Source: an uncultured Myxococcales bacterium (GTDB lineage: Bacteria; Myxococcota_A; Bradymonadia; UBA7976; VGTA01). From it: DNA of 64,000 bases. The notes under the pieces were generated by a model that searched no databases, was not told the origin of the DNA, and was given only the letters and a program-made list of their open reading frames with translations. Numbering within the stretch: position 1 is the stretch's first letter; each line of letters starts with the position of its first letter. Shown here piece after piece: positions 8,143 through 18,100 of this stretch. The position numbers were made by a program, and so were the translations under genes. The stretch spans positions 1 through 64,000 of the forward strand of contig CAKZRU010000182.1 in assembly GCA_937146725.1 (NCBI GenBank), given 5' to 3'.

Positions 8143-9375
8143 ATGGATCAGCACTTAAACATCCGTAATCTATCTTTCAACCAATTATCACTCAGCATGA
8201 TGCTGAAGCTCATTTTAACCCTATTGGTCGCTCAACTCTGCTTGGCCTGTGCAAATGATGGTGGCATTGGTGAATCATCAAGTTTATCCGGTTCTCGTAC
8301 GGCTTTATCGGGTACAGCTGGCAAGTCGGATGCCGACAAACAACCCATTGCTATTTTCTTAACCTCACATGGTGATATCGACCAATATGAAGAAATCGAA
8401 CCATATATCCGCAGTGCCTTTTTGAAGAATGTCGGCGTACCTTTGCCTAAGACTTTAAGAGAGCTATTACAAGATCCCGCATATTGGTTGAGCAAAGACC
8501 TTATTGAGGGTCAGTATGAGTTGATTGGGCCCACAAATTATCGAGCGAATGCTCAGTTGCAAATCGATGCACTACAAGCTGAGTTGGACCGAAAAGGCGT
8601 ACCCGCTAAGGTGTATATTGGATATAACTTTATGCCTCCATTTATTGAAGATACCGCAGCGCAAATGGAAGCCGATGGCGTAGAAGAAATCATCGTTTTT
8701 AATAAGGGCGCTCAGTATTCCTTAGCAACTTTAGGTGAGTCGATTGAAGAGCTAGAGCATTACCTAGAGAAACGACCCGAATGGGATGTTAAGGTCACTG
8801 CAGTAAGACAGTTTAGTGATGACCCTCGTTTTATCGACCTTTATGTCAAGACCTTGAAAGCTGAATTGGATGAATACTTCCCAAATGTACCAGACCAAGA
8901 TCGCTGTGTTCTGATTGCCTCGCATGGTCTGCCGACCCGTTTGATCAATATGGGGGACCCCGCTGTTGATCAAATGCTCAATACTTTTGAAGTCCTAAAA
9001 GAGCGTATTTCTGAATCACCTTTATATCACGGCTTTTTAAATGATGATTTCTTCCCAGGTGCCGAATGGGTCTCTCCAAGCGCGCCCGATACAGCACATG
9101 AAATGCGTTCAGTCTCTTGTCCAGCTGTGCTTATGGACGCACGTTTATCATTTACAACGCATCACCGAGCCACTCTTTATGATCTAGATATCGATGTTCG
9201 CTCAATCTTAGAAGAACCTGATTTACAGCCCAATGGTGAAGTTCATCCACTATACAACAGTCCTAAAGTTGTATTTGCCAATCAATGGGATGGTGATTTA
9301 GGCTTTGCACAACTATTAGCAAACCTCAGTGTAGAAGCACTTAAAGGACAGGGCGATTTAATCTTTGTTCAATAA
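8143..9375 (+). CDS. Exported ferrochelatase-fold protein (likely non-canonical)
   Basis: This 410-residue protein starts with a hydrophobic export signal ending in LCLAC (an imperfect lipobox) and a Ser/Gly-rich linker. The rest aligns by eye along its whole length with ferrochelatase (HemH): GPTNYRANAQ, then KVYIGYNFMPPFIED, GAQYSLATLGES, and the signature ASHGLPTRLINMGDPAVDQ, whose His (H261) matches the conserved metal-handling His. In the second active-site segment, FTTHHRATLYDLDID matches FTSDHIETLYELDIE of human ferrochelatase. The His of that motif is kept (H341), but the preceding Asp is His and the catalytic Glu is Ala (A343). Canonical ferrochelatases are cytoplasmic or membrane-associated, not exported. 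It may bind or sense porphyrin or metal outside the cytoplasm rather than make haem. AGGAA six bases before the ATG supports the start. Confidence 0.82.
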   Translation: MDQHLNIRNLSFNQLSLSMMLKLILTLLVAQLCLACANDGGIGESSSLSGSRTALSGTAGKSDADKQPIAIFLTSHGDIDQYEEIEPYIRSAFLKNVGVPLPKTLRELLQDPAYWLSKDLIEGQYELIGPTNYRANAQLQIDALQAELDRKGVPAKVYIGYNFMPPFIEDTAAQMEADGVEEIIVFNKGAQYSLATLGESIEELEHYLEKRPEWDVKVTAVRQFSDDPRFIDLYVKTLKAELDEYFPNVPDQDRCVLIASHGLPTRLINMGDPAVDQMLNTFEVLKERISESPLYHGFLNDDFFPGAEWVSPSAPDTAHEMRSVSCPAVLMDARLSFTTHHRATLYDLDIDVRSILEEPDLQPNGEVHPLYNSPKVVFANQWDGDLGFAQLLANLSVEALKGQGDLIFVQ

Positions 9376-9493
9376 GTCAGTTCTTTTCTGCAATTATTCG
9401 CTTCAATCATGTAGGATCTTTCTTTACTCAAGTTCATAATCACTTTACATTTATCGTCTAGATTAATTGAGTTTTAAATATTGAGTATTCAGC

Positions 9494-10348
9494 ATGTCAG
9501 ATTCCACAAAACTTGAGCCAAAAACACCAAGTATACCGGATAAACAAGAGTTTATAACCGATGCTGAAATTACTCAAGAATGGAAGCGAGAGCAGTTAAA
9601 ATCAGAGTCAAATCGGGACAGCAACGGTGAACCGACTCAAGAAGATGAGTGGTTGGCAGCGTCTTCTCAGCATGTCGAGTTTGCTCAAGATATCGAGTCT
9701 ACCCAAGAATGGTATCCGCCTTCAGATCGTCCTTTGGCACAAACGCCTGTGATAGAACCCAATGATGATTTAAGTGATTTAAAAACGATTGATTTGGCAC
9801 AGCTCAACTTAACATCTGCACTGAGCCTTACTGGGGATGTACTTACCATCACTACGCCACGGGTAAGTTGGCGGAGTAGGGACATCCTCTTTATCGTCCT
9901 TAGCTTGGGTACAATAGGTCTTTTATTAATTGGTCCCTTAAAGGTGGTATTTTGGCTAGATGCCGAGGTTGCAGTCCCTTTGTTTTTTGCCCTAACTATG
10001 CTTTTTTGGTTGATGATTATTGGAGTTTTTGTTGGTTTTTATCGCAAACAAACATTGGTCATTAATTCAGAACAACTGATTTATAGCACTTATCTACCAA
10101 GTCAGCTGGGTAAAATGCCGAACTTTACACTCTTTAAAAAAAACTATCCTTTAGATCAGCTTATTGAAGCTACCAATGATTTTTACACTGAAGATAGTTT
10201 TGTAAGTCACTGTTTGGTCTTAAAGATGCAAGGTGAGCAGCCAAATCTATTCTTTGCTCCTATGTTAGACTTAGAGGAAAGACAGCTTCTTGCCGAACAG
10301 ATTCATGCGCATCTTATTCGCTTACAAAAGAGTAAGTTCAGCTCTTAA
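9494..10348 (+). CDS. Membrane protein, two transmembrane helices, unknown function
   Basis: I do not recognise this 284-residue protein. Its first 125 residues are polar, acidic and rich in Glu, Asp, Ser and Thr, with repeated TQE/TQEW motifs, and are probably disordered. Two transmembrane helices follow (about 130-153 and 158-182), making a hairpin. About 100 residues with a mixed alpha/beta pattern close the protein, in the arrangement often seen in PH-like YdbT/YcxB-type membrane proteins, but the similarity is too weak to assign. It follows the ferrochelatase-like gene by 118 bp on the same strand, so co-expression is possible. Confidence 0.7.
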   Translation: MSDSTKLEPKTPSIPDKQEFITDAEITQEWKREQLKSESNRDSNGEPTQEDEWLAASSQHVEFAQDIESTQEWYPPSDRPLAQTPVIEPNDDLSDLKTIDLAQLNLTSALSLTGDVLTITTPRVSWRSRDILFIVLSLGTIGLLLIGPLKVVFWLDAEVAVPLFFALTMLFWLMIIGVFVGFYRKQTLVINSEQLIYSTYLPSQLGKMPNFTLFKKNYPLDQLIEATNDFYTEDSFVSHCLVLKMQGEQPNLFFAPMLDLEERQLLAEQIHAHLIRLQKSKFSS

Positions 10349-10366
10349 ATATTGAGCAGTATTATT

Positions 10367-10403
10367 AAAGCTGAATGTTGAAAGCTGAATGTTGAAAGCT
10401 GAA
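10367..10403. repeat. 14-bp direct tandem repeat, 2.6 copies
   Basis: The unit AAAGCTGAATGTTG occurs at 10367-10380 and 10381-10394, and the first nine bases appear again at 10395-10403. It fills the short gap between the convergent membrane-protein and AlkB-like genes. No function is evident; slipped-strand duplication is the simplest origin. Confidence 0.85.
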
Positions 10404-10423
10404 ATAAGTTCAAAATATGTTAT

Positions 10424-11089
10424 TTAATCTGCTGATCTAGAGGTGGCTGATCTAAAGGTGGGCCGGCGTTGCTGACGAGGATCTTCTTCTCGAGGTGCTC
10501 TCCACCCCGGTGCACCTCTTAAAACTCGATAGGTTAAGTTAATCCGAGGCTCAGAGATTTGAGGATTGGCCGGCAAAGCATGATACCAACGATGTTGGCA
10601 GGCACCGCCCATCACAAACAAACTACCTGACTGTAAATTAAAGCTTTTCTTTCGAGATTTATATTTATGCTTCAGAACAAAGCGCCTTGACACACCGAGT
10701 GACACACTCGCAATTAACGGCTCATAGCCAAGTTCGGGCTCATCATCTGCATGAAAGCCTACGCGATCTTTCCCATCACGATATAAATTAGCCACCACAT
10801 GATTAAAATTCAATCCACAAGCCTGTGATAACCGATCGCCCAAGTCAGCCAACACTGGATGCATGGCTTGAGGCTCTAAAACTTGTCCACTATACAGATA
10901 GGGTAGATCTCCGGCCCAAGTCATTAAGCGTGGCTGTTGTACAACTTTCCCCTTGGCCACAATGGATCTTTCTACCCAATTAAGCTCGGTAAACAGTGAG
11001 TCAAAGATGCTTTTAGCTTCTTCGGAATTGAGCCAATCAGCTTCATAAGTGACCCAAGAACCTTGGCCTAAATCTACTTTTTTTTGCAT
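10424..11089 (-). CDS. alkB: AlkB-like 2-oxoglutarate/Fe(II) dioxygenase
   Basis: This 221-residue protein matches the AlkB family of oxidative DNA/RNA demethylases, which remove alkyl groups from bases using Fe(II), O2 and 2-oxoglutarate. The iron-binding HxD is in VGFHADDEPELG near residue 101, and the distal His lies in CQHRWYHALP. The Arg that holds 2-oxoglutarate is in INLTYRVLRG. The wording around these motifs (HADDE, SLGVSRRF) is that of the ALKBH2/3-like subgroup common in bacteria rather than classic E. coli AlkB. Length fits the family. A short Arg-rich tail follows. It is probably a single gene, convergent with the upstream membrane-protein gene. Confidence 0.9.
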   Translation of the reverse strand: MQKKVDLGQGSWVTYEADWLNSEEAKSIFDSLFTELNWVERSIVAKGKVVQQPRLMTWAGDLPYLYSGQVLEPQAMHPVLADLGDRLSQACGLNFNHVVANLYRDGKDRVGFHADDEPELGYEPLIASVSLGVSRRFVLKHKYKSRKKSFNLQSGSLFVMGGACQHRWYHALPANPQISEPRINLTYRVLRGAPGWRAPREEDPRQQRRPTFRSATSRSAD

Positions 11090-11166
11090 GTAAAACCTCA
11101 GCCTTAAGCCTAGCTTTATTTGATAAATCTACTTAAATCTACTGTGAAAACTATATAAGTTTTAGC

Positions 11167-13080
11167 TTATTGCCCAGCCAACAATCTAAGCTCATTCAAT
11201 GATTGACAGCGTGCATTTCGAATGGGCTCAGAACTCAGCTCTGGCTCAATTTTCCACAACATGACCTGTCCGTCATCAATCGCCGGTTGATTCGAGGTTG
11301 AAAATGGAGAAGCTCTAAAACTAGGCCACTCAAGGTTTGTTGAGCTTGGGCTTCCTACTTTGGCAAAATTAAGCCATGCATCGCTCATAAAATCACTTAA
11401 ACGTTTATCATCCTCATTGGCAGTCGCTCCATAAAACTCTATATGGTGATTATTAAAAACAAAGGGAATCTCTAGGGCATGTGTGGCACCAAGCAAAGCG
11501 GGAACACCACTCATAATACTATGCATAAAGTGATAGACCCAAACTTGAGCACTATAATCCGAGTTCTGACCGTGTAGAGTCGACGCAAACTTTAGGGTAG
11601 GACAAACAAAGATGAGATCAGCTAATAAATTGTTATAGCTCTTGCGGGCTTCTTGATCAGTTTCGGCAGGATAAAGCTCGAAGATTTGGTCGGCAAGTAA
11701 ACCAAAGCCACCGGATAAAAAGTTTTCATAAAGTGCTAAGGAAATCGGCTGATTATAAGTAAATAAAGTCATTTCATCCGCATTAGAACCAATGATGATA
11801 TTTGGATGATCGCTGGTTGATTCTTGGAGGAGTTGATCAGCTCGGCCGGTGATTAAAACACCATCTTGACTTGGACCAAGTTCCACGAGTCCTAAAATAC
11901 TCTCTCCTCCTGCATCCATCGCCTCTAATAACTCATCGGATGACTTTTCTGCTAAGCAAAGATGTAAATCTGCACCACTCAACTCACCGCAATCCAAGGC
12001 ATTGAGAATATTAGCGGCAACCTGCTCAAGCTCATTATTAGGGTCATCATTGAGCGTTTTAAAGCCATTGCAACCGCCACCGCTTTCGATAATTGCTTGT
12101 TGAAACAAGCCTTGGCTTAATGGGGAAGCCAATAAAGCACAAATGGAAAAACCACCGGCAGATTCTCCAAAAACAGTGACTCGGCTAGGATCGCCACCAA
12201 GATCAGCAATGTGCTCTTGAACCCACTTAAGCGCATGGATTTGGTCTTGAATACCAAAGTTGCCCATTTCTTTTGCTTGCGTTAAAGCAAGATCTTCAGT
12301 GCCTTGAGTAGCAGTTGATTGTACTAAACGTTGAGTATTTAAAAAGCCTAATACACCTAATCGATAGTTAAAGGTGATGACAATGACATCACCACGACTA
12401 GCCAAGCGAGCGCCATCATATAAGGGGAAAGAACCAGCGCCTTGAATAAAACCACCTCCATGAATCCACAGCATGACCGCCTTTCCATTGGTATCAATTT
12501 GTGCTTCTTGCTTGGTCGTTTCCTGTTCGGTTTCTGGTTCATCAGCAAGTGCTTCATCAGCAAGTGGCAGCCAAATATTTAAGCTTAGACAATCCTCATC
12601 CATAGGATCCTCATCGGTGACTAAAGCTCCTTTTTGCGGACAAACTGGTCCAAACTCTTTTGCTTCTAAGATCTCATCCCAAGCAGCAAGCTCTTGTGGG
12701 GCCTTGAATCGTAATTGATCGATAGGTGCTTGGGCATAGGGCAGACCTTTAAAGCTGAGAACTTGACCATAAACAGTGTCTTCAATTTCTCCTTCGATCA
12801 CACCCAATGCAATCCTACGTTGGTTAGGGCTAAGCTCAGGTAAACTTTCTATTCCAGCCCCCATTTCTTCACCTGTTTCTCCACCCGTTTCTTGACCGGC
12901 TAAAGACATCATATCGCCTTGCTCAGAAGTATTAGCATCGGAGGTATCATCACAAGCAAACAAACTGATGCATACTAAGAATGCACAAAGTTGCTTTAGA
13001 TAAAGACGAGCATAAGATTGGTTAAACATATACATAGGCCTAAGCGTTCTATCTTCTTTTGTATTTGCATTAATGTTCAT
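11167..13080 (-). CDS. Carboxylesterase type B family lipoprotein
   Basis: This 637-residue secreted alpha/beta hydrolase has an N-terminal signal ending in LFAC (lipobox), a Gly/Glu-rich linker (GQETGGETGEEMGAG) and then the type-B carboxylesterase/cholinesterase fold. The nucleophile elbow is FGESAGG, with Ser near residue 303. The acid residue is probably Glu in GSNADEMTLF and the His is in GATHALEIPFVFN, which align with the Glu and His positions of cholinesterases. The oxyanion-hole motif LWIHGGGF is present. It would hydrolyse esters at the cell surface; the substrate is unknown. The first 15 or so residues before the hydrophobic segment are long for a signal, so a downstream Met may be the true start. 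Confidence 0.9.
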   Translation of the reverse strand: MNINANTKEDRTLRPMYMFNQSYARLYLKQLCAFLVCISLFACDDTSDANTSEQGDMMSLAGQETGGETGEEMGAGIESLPELSPNQRRIALGVIEGEIEDTVYGQVLSFKGLPYAQAPIDQLRFKAPQELAAWDEILEAKEFGPVCPQKGALVTDEDPMDEDCLSLNIWLPLADEALADEPETEQETTKQEAQIDTNGKAVMLWIHGGGFIQGAGSFPLYDGARLASRGDVIVITFNYRLGVLGFLNTQRLVQSTATQGTEDLALTQAKEMGNFGIQDQIHALKWVQEHIADLGGDPSRVTVFGESAGGFSICALLASPLSQGLFQQAIIESGGGCNGFKTLNDDPNNELEQVAANILNALDCGELSGADLHLCLAEKSSDELLEAMDAGGESILGLVELGPSQDGVLITGRADQLLQESTSDHPNIIIGSNADEMTLFTYNQPISLALYENFLSGGFGLLADQIFELYPAETDQEARKSYNNLLADLIFVCPTLKFASTLHGQNSDYSAQVWVYHFMHSIMSGVPALLGATHALEIPFVFNNHHIEFYGATANEDDKRLSDFMSDAWLNFAKVGSPSSTNLEWPSFRASPFSTSNQPAIDDGQVMLWKIEPELSSEPIRNARCQSLNELRLLAGQ

Positions 13081-13126
13081 AAGATTGAGTCCTGGTTGTG
13101 AGCGAATTGATTAGATAATGGTATCT

Positions 13127-13753
13127 TCAGCCATAAAGAGGGCCAAAAAGCTCCTGTTGAATCAAGTATAAGCGCGCATCAAACTCGAGCTGGTGATAGC
13201 TTGGCTCCATGTGTACGCATAGGCGATAAAAGGCTTGATTGTGATCTTTTTCTTTAAGGTGAGCAAGCTCATGGACCACGATCATTCGTAATAAAGGTTC
13301 AGGACACTGTTTGAACAAACTAGACACTCTTAATTCTCGGCGCGCTTTAAGACGACCACCATGCGCTAAAGAAATAAAGCTTTGTGTGCCCAAAGCATGG
13401 TGAACCAAATGGAGCTTATCATCAAAGCATACCTTATTAAGCCTTTCACTTGAGCGCATATATTTAGCTTTGATCTCGTTAGTATATGCTCTGAGTAATT
13501 TATTAGAATTGAACTCATGCGCTTCCGGATATTTGGCCAGCAAGTGTTTGTGAAGACTTTGTCCACCAAGTTTAAGCTTAATCTTATCCACGATTTCACT
13601 TGGATAATGAGCGATATAACGCAGAGCCTCAGCTTGCTTTTCTTCTGAGCTGAGTCCAAGCTTTGCTGAGGGAGTCTGAGGTGAATCCTTTTTTTTTGTG
13701 GCTTTTTGAGAGCCATGAAAAGAAGGCCAATAAGGGGTATGACGTGGGCTCAT
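13127..13753 (-). CDS. YgjP-like zinc metallopeptidase domain protein
   Basis: This 208-residue protein carries the DUF45/YgjP-type metallopeptidase signature VVHELAHLKEKDHNQAFY, with HELAH near residue 160 and a third candidate metal ligand His in KDHNQAF. No signal peptide or membrane helix is seen, so it is probably cytoplasmic. The first 40 residues are basic and poorly conserved. Family members sit near restriction or DNA-repair genes in some genomes, but nothing here supports that. It lies between two minus-strand genes for secreted proteins. Substrate unknown. Confidence 0.82.
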   Translation of the reverse strand: MSPRHTPYWPSFHGSQKATKKKDSPQTPSAKLGLSSEEKQAEALRYIAHYPSEIVDKIKLKLGGQSLHKHLLAKYPEAHEFNSNKLLRAYTNEIKAKYMRSSERLNKVCFDDKLHLVHHALGTQSFISLAHGGRLKARRELRVSSLFKQCPEPLLRMIVVHELAHLKEKDHNQAFYRLCVHMEPSYHQLEFDARLYLIQQELFGPLYG

Positions 13754-13813
13754 TGAGGATAAACTTTATAATGGGTGGCGATACTTTGTATAAAACATCA
13801 GCTTATGCTGATT

Positions 13814-14893
13814 TTAAGGACATGGCAAAGCATTCACCCATTGGTCTTCAGCCGGAACACCAATCTCAAGCAAGCTAAAGTGAATCGTTTGGCAATTTCT
13901 AGGGTCTCCACAGGGTTCTTGTCGTTCGACGTGTAGATGTGGACCGGTGGACCAACCGGTATGACCAGATAAGCCAATCACCTGCGCACGAGTCACTTGT
14001 TCTCCTTCATTCATATGAATTTCATTCAGATGTAAATAGGCTGTACGGGTTTGGTCTGAATGCTCCAAAATAATATAGTTGGCCGCATCTCTACATTCTC
14101 TTTCACCACCGTTATAGCAAGGGTCACCGGGTTCTGTGACTAAGTATGTTTTAAGGACTCGTCCCGGTGCCATTGCGGTGATTTCTGTGCCTGACCCTAG
14201 AGCAAAATCTAAGGCATATCTCGAGCGTCCACTGTGTGAGCCCTGAGTATCATTAAAACTTTGAGATATTATTGCACGAGTGTCACAGACAAGAGGTGGC
14301 GTGAAAAAGACTTCATCATCTATGGTCTCACTGACGTCAACACAGTCCAAGAAATACATACTGAGATAACCTGATAAGCCTTGGGCATCTACTCTTGCCC
14401 AACGTGAATCGCCATTGATCACTTCGCCTTCCACAATTTCTAAAATCGTGACCAGCGTACCCAAAGGCAAAAGCGCTAACTGCATTTGGTTGGTATTTGC
14501 TTGTGGGCGTAAGCGTAAGCCAAGTTCGGCATTTACTCTCATCTGCTCACATTGGCCTTCAGGAAGTAAGCTCATTTCACCGGCCATGACTTCACCGGCC
14601 ATGACTTCACCGGCCATGACTTCACCGGCCATGATTTCACCGGCCATGACTTCACCAGCCATGATTTCACCGGCCATGATTTCACCGGCCATGACTTCAC
14701 CGGCCATGACTTCACCGGCCATGACTTCATCGGCCATGACTTCACCGGCCATGACTTCACCGGCCATGACTTCACCCGCTATAAAATCGGGCTCATCTAG
14801 CTCTTGATCAACCACTGTTTCAACACAAGCAAATAAGTAAAAACAGAGTAAGAAACCATATATGCAAGCACGCCAATTATATAATCTATACAT
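13814..14893 (-). CDS. SH3-domain/M23 peptidase lipoprotein with AGEVM repeats
   Basis: This 359-residue lipoprotein has a signal sequence ending in LFAC. A low-complexity linker of about 14 five-residue units (AGEVM/AGEIM) follows. Next is a bacterial SH3-like domain (about 115-190), containing RLRPQANTNQ and GLSGYLSMYFLDC. The C-terminal M23/LytM-like domain has a zinc site His-x8-Asp (HSGRSRYALD) and GPHLHVE with the HxH pair. Conserved GRVLKTY, AYLHLNE and VIGLSGHTG segments are also present. M23 enzymes cut peptidoglycan cross-bridges or act as inactive regulators; here the metal ligands appear intact. The repetitive linker probably spans the periplasm. Repeat number could vary without breaking the frame because the unit is 15 bp. 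Confidence 0.88.
   Translation of the reverse strand: MYRLYNWRACIYGFLLCFYLFACVETVVDQELDEPDFIAGEVMAGEVMAGEVMADEVMAGEVMAGEVMAGEIMAGEIMAGEVMAGEIMAGEVMAGEVMAGEVMAGEMSLLPEGQCEQMRVNAELGLRLRPQANTNQMQLALLPLGTLVTILEIVEGEVINGDSRWARVDAQGLSGYLSMYFLDCVDVSETIDDEVFFTPPLVCDTRAIISQSFNDTQGSHSGRSRYALDFALGSGTEITAMAPGRVLKTYLVTEPGDPCYNGGERECRDAANYIILEHSDQTRTAYLHLNEIHMNEGEQVTRAQVIGLSGHTGWSTGPHLHVERQEPCGDPRNCQTIHFSLLEIGVPAEDQWVNALPCP
14573..14779. repeat. 15-bp coding tandem repeat, about 14 copies
   Basis: Near-identical 15-bp units (plus-strand consensus GGCCATGACTTCACC) run head to tail inside the M23 lipoprotein gene and encode AGEVM on the minus strand. Variants change Val to Ile (gattt for gactt) or Gly to Asp. 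Long open frames in all registers here are by-products of the repeat. Confidence 0.95.
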
Positions 14894-15104
14894 AAATAAA
14901 TACCTAATATTAAAGCTTAGATCACTGTTTAGGGAACTGAAATCTATCCGAGAAATCCTAACTAAACTTGCTGAGTTTTTACAATTTTAATCAGCGAATA
15001 GACATAAAGATTGCTACGAAATAAGGTCCCATAAAAGGCTAGGCTAGCTTTTTAAAATTATTTTTCTTAAGTTGTTAAAACAAAATTAGTTATATGGAGA
15101 TCCT

Positions 15105-18100
15105 ATGCCTGCTAAGCACATAAGCACGATGGTACTGATCAGTTGTTTCTTAATTATCTTAAGCTGTGAAATGCCCGTGATTCCAGACTTGGATGCTTCT
15201 CCTGAACTCACATTTACCGAGACAGATGCTTCTTTAGATATCGCCGGATCAGTAGGTGCGGGAGATCAAGCAGGAAATCAAGCCGGAGAAGAAGCAGGAA
15301 CAGATTTAAATCCAGCAGGGATTATGGCCGGCTTAATGGCTGGTGTAATGATTGCCGGAGATGAAGTGGGTATAAGCGATGCGAGTATATCAGGCATCAT
15401 TCCAGTCGATCCTCAAGCGTGTGGAGAAGTCATTTGTGACGCTAATGCTGTGTGCATCAGTGATGCAAATGGTCTTTCTTGTGAATGCGAACCTCGCTTT
15501 GAGGGCAGTGGAGAAAGTTGTACGGCTCAAGCCTGTCCAATAAATGCAAGTGGTGCTCCAATTTGCCAATGTGATGAGGGCTATGAAGGTGATTTGGCCT
15601 ATGATATTTCTACTCGGACTTGGCTAGGACAGTGTGCCTTAGTAAGCAACTGTGAGTTGATCACGATTCGTGAAGATCAATTTCTCAGCACTGAAGATGT
15701 TAACTTTGGTGAAATGATTTACCAACAGTGTGTGATTGATGAGCCAAGTCGTGAGCATTATCGGTTCTCACTGAGTGAAGGGCAGGTGTATGCTTATTAC
15801 TCAGCCAGTGGAACAAATAGTGCTTGTGCTAGCTTTAATGATCATAAAATCGATGTAGATTCTTGGGCCTTCAATGGTGGCGTGTTAAGCGATAATCATC
15901 TTTTTCATGTGAGCAATCTGATACATACCGAAGGTGAATGCACCTATGATGTATTGGCTGTGCAAATTGGTCCGGTCTTAGAAAGAGTATACTTAGCACC
16001 AAGTGGCCGAGCCTGTACTGAAGGACAGATCATGCCCATTAGCTGTGGTGAAGGAGCCTGTAGAGTTGATGGTGAAATGCGTTGTGAGCAGGGTGAATGG
16101 ATAGAGGATTGTACACCGGAAGCAGCCAATACGGATCCAGACAGTTGCGATGGACTCGATACCGACTGTGATGGGGCGGTGGATGAGGATTTTGAAAGCA
16201 ATGTAAGTACTTGTGGGATTGGTGCCTGTGTAAGCTCTGGTGTGGTGACCTGTAATCAAGGGCGTATTCTAGACTCTTGTGAGACTTTAGAAGCAGCACG
16301 CAATGATGCAAGCTGTGATGGACTTGATCAAGATTGTGATGGCAATATTGATGAAAACTACACCACTCAAGTGATTTCCTGTGGGATAGGAGTATGCCAA
16401 GCTCAGGGCGCTGTTCTTTGTCGTGATGGTAGAGAAATAACCGAATGCCAAGTTGGCTTGCTTCAAGGGAATGATGCCGACTGTGATGGTGTTGATCAAG
16501 ACTGTGATGGTCAGGCTGATGAGTCCTACCTTGGTCAAAATGTGAGCTGTGGGATCGGTGCTTGTCGCTATGAAGGCTCTTTACGTTGTCGCAATGGTGT
16601 TGTTGAGGAGTTATGTACACCTAATGAACCCGCTGAAAATGATACAAGCTGTGACGGAATTGATGACGATTGTGATAGTCGCATTGATGAGGATTATGAA
16701 AGTGAAGTGATCTTTTGTGGAGTCGGAGCTTGTTATACCTCGGGACGAACAAGCTGTGTGGAGGGTGAAATCCTTAACGAATGTACTGCGGGGGCTCCAA
16801 CGGGTACCGATACAGATTGTGATGGCCTTGATAATGATTGTGATGGACGCAGTGATGAGGGCTTTGTCAGTGTACCCATGCCATGTAGTGGAGCAGGCGT
16901 ATATGACTGTCCGGTGAGTGCGCCCTTAGTCTGTCAAAATGGTCAAGCGAACTTTGATTGTGAATTAGCATTGAATGGCCTCAGTGATGCAAGCTGTGAT
17001 GGCATAGATGATGACTGTGATGGCCAGCTTGATGAAAGCTATATTTCTGTCGAGGTAAGCTGTGGTCTAGGCGCTTGTACCGATACCTCTATGACCCGTT
17101 GCATTGACGGGGAAATAAGTGACCGTTGTTTAGAACGTTCGCCCACCGGTGATGATAGTGATTGCGATGGACGTGATGATGACTGTGATGGCAACATTGA
17201 TGAAAGCTTTGTCGCCCAAGCGTTTACTTGTGGTTTAGGTACTTGTGCAAATACAGGCATTTCAAGCTGTGTAGAGGGAACTTATACAATCGATTGTACA
17301 ACACAAGCTGTGCAAAATCCCAATGAAAGCAGCTGCGATGGTCTTGATAATGACTGTGATGGACGCATAGATGAAGGGTATAGCTCTGAACGTACAAGTT
17401 GTGGTAACGGCGTATGTATTACAGTGGGTAGCAGTAGCTGTACCGACGGAATCGAAGCGCATAACTGTGTGCCCTTGCTTCCTACTGGTAACGATGCCGA
17501 CTGTGACGGAATTGATCAAGATTGCGATGCCATTTCTGACGAGTCCTACCCACCCGTCGTCGATGAATGTGGAACAGGCGTGTGTTATAATACGGCTAAT
17601 TCATCATGCGTGGATGGTGTGGTGCAAAATAACTGTGTTCCTCTTCCACAGCAAGGTAATGACAGCTTATGTGATGGGATTGACCAAGATTGCGATGGAC
17701 GGATTGATGAAGCCTATGTATCTGTGGCAACGAGCTGTACCTATGGTTCAGTATGCGTACAACCGGGGATGACTGCTTGCGTGAACGGAAGCATCCAAGA
17801 TGTTTGTGATCCACCTGCTTTTTATACCGGCTCAGATAATAGCTGTAACAATCAAGATAACGACTGTGATGGTCGTTTGGATGAAGGCTTTGTAGGAGGT
17901 GTCTATTATTGCGGTAATGGAGCCTGTCAAGGAAGTGGCTTCCGCTCTTGTGTGAATGGCCAAGAAGGCGGAGGAAACTGCTCACCTAATCCGAACAATG
18001 CAAGTAGTGATAATAACTGCAATGGCAGCGATGACGACTGCGATGGGCGGACCGATGAGCATTATGGCACACGTAACACCACTTGTGGACGTGGTGTTTG

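Noticed and set aside
8143-9375. Calling the protein a normal ferrochelatase (hemH)
   Set aside because: The export signal and loss of the catalytic Glu (Ala343) argue against the standard enzyme, so no gene symbol is given.
14573-14779. Tandem repeat as a CRISPR array
   Set aside because: Units are contiguous with no unique spacers, and there are no cas genes.
14415-14807. Plus-strand frame with SPAMT repeats opposite the M23 lipoprotein
   Set aside because: It is only the complement of the 15-bp repeat array; the minus-strand frame has a signal, SH3 and M23 domains.
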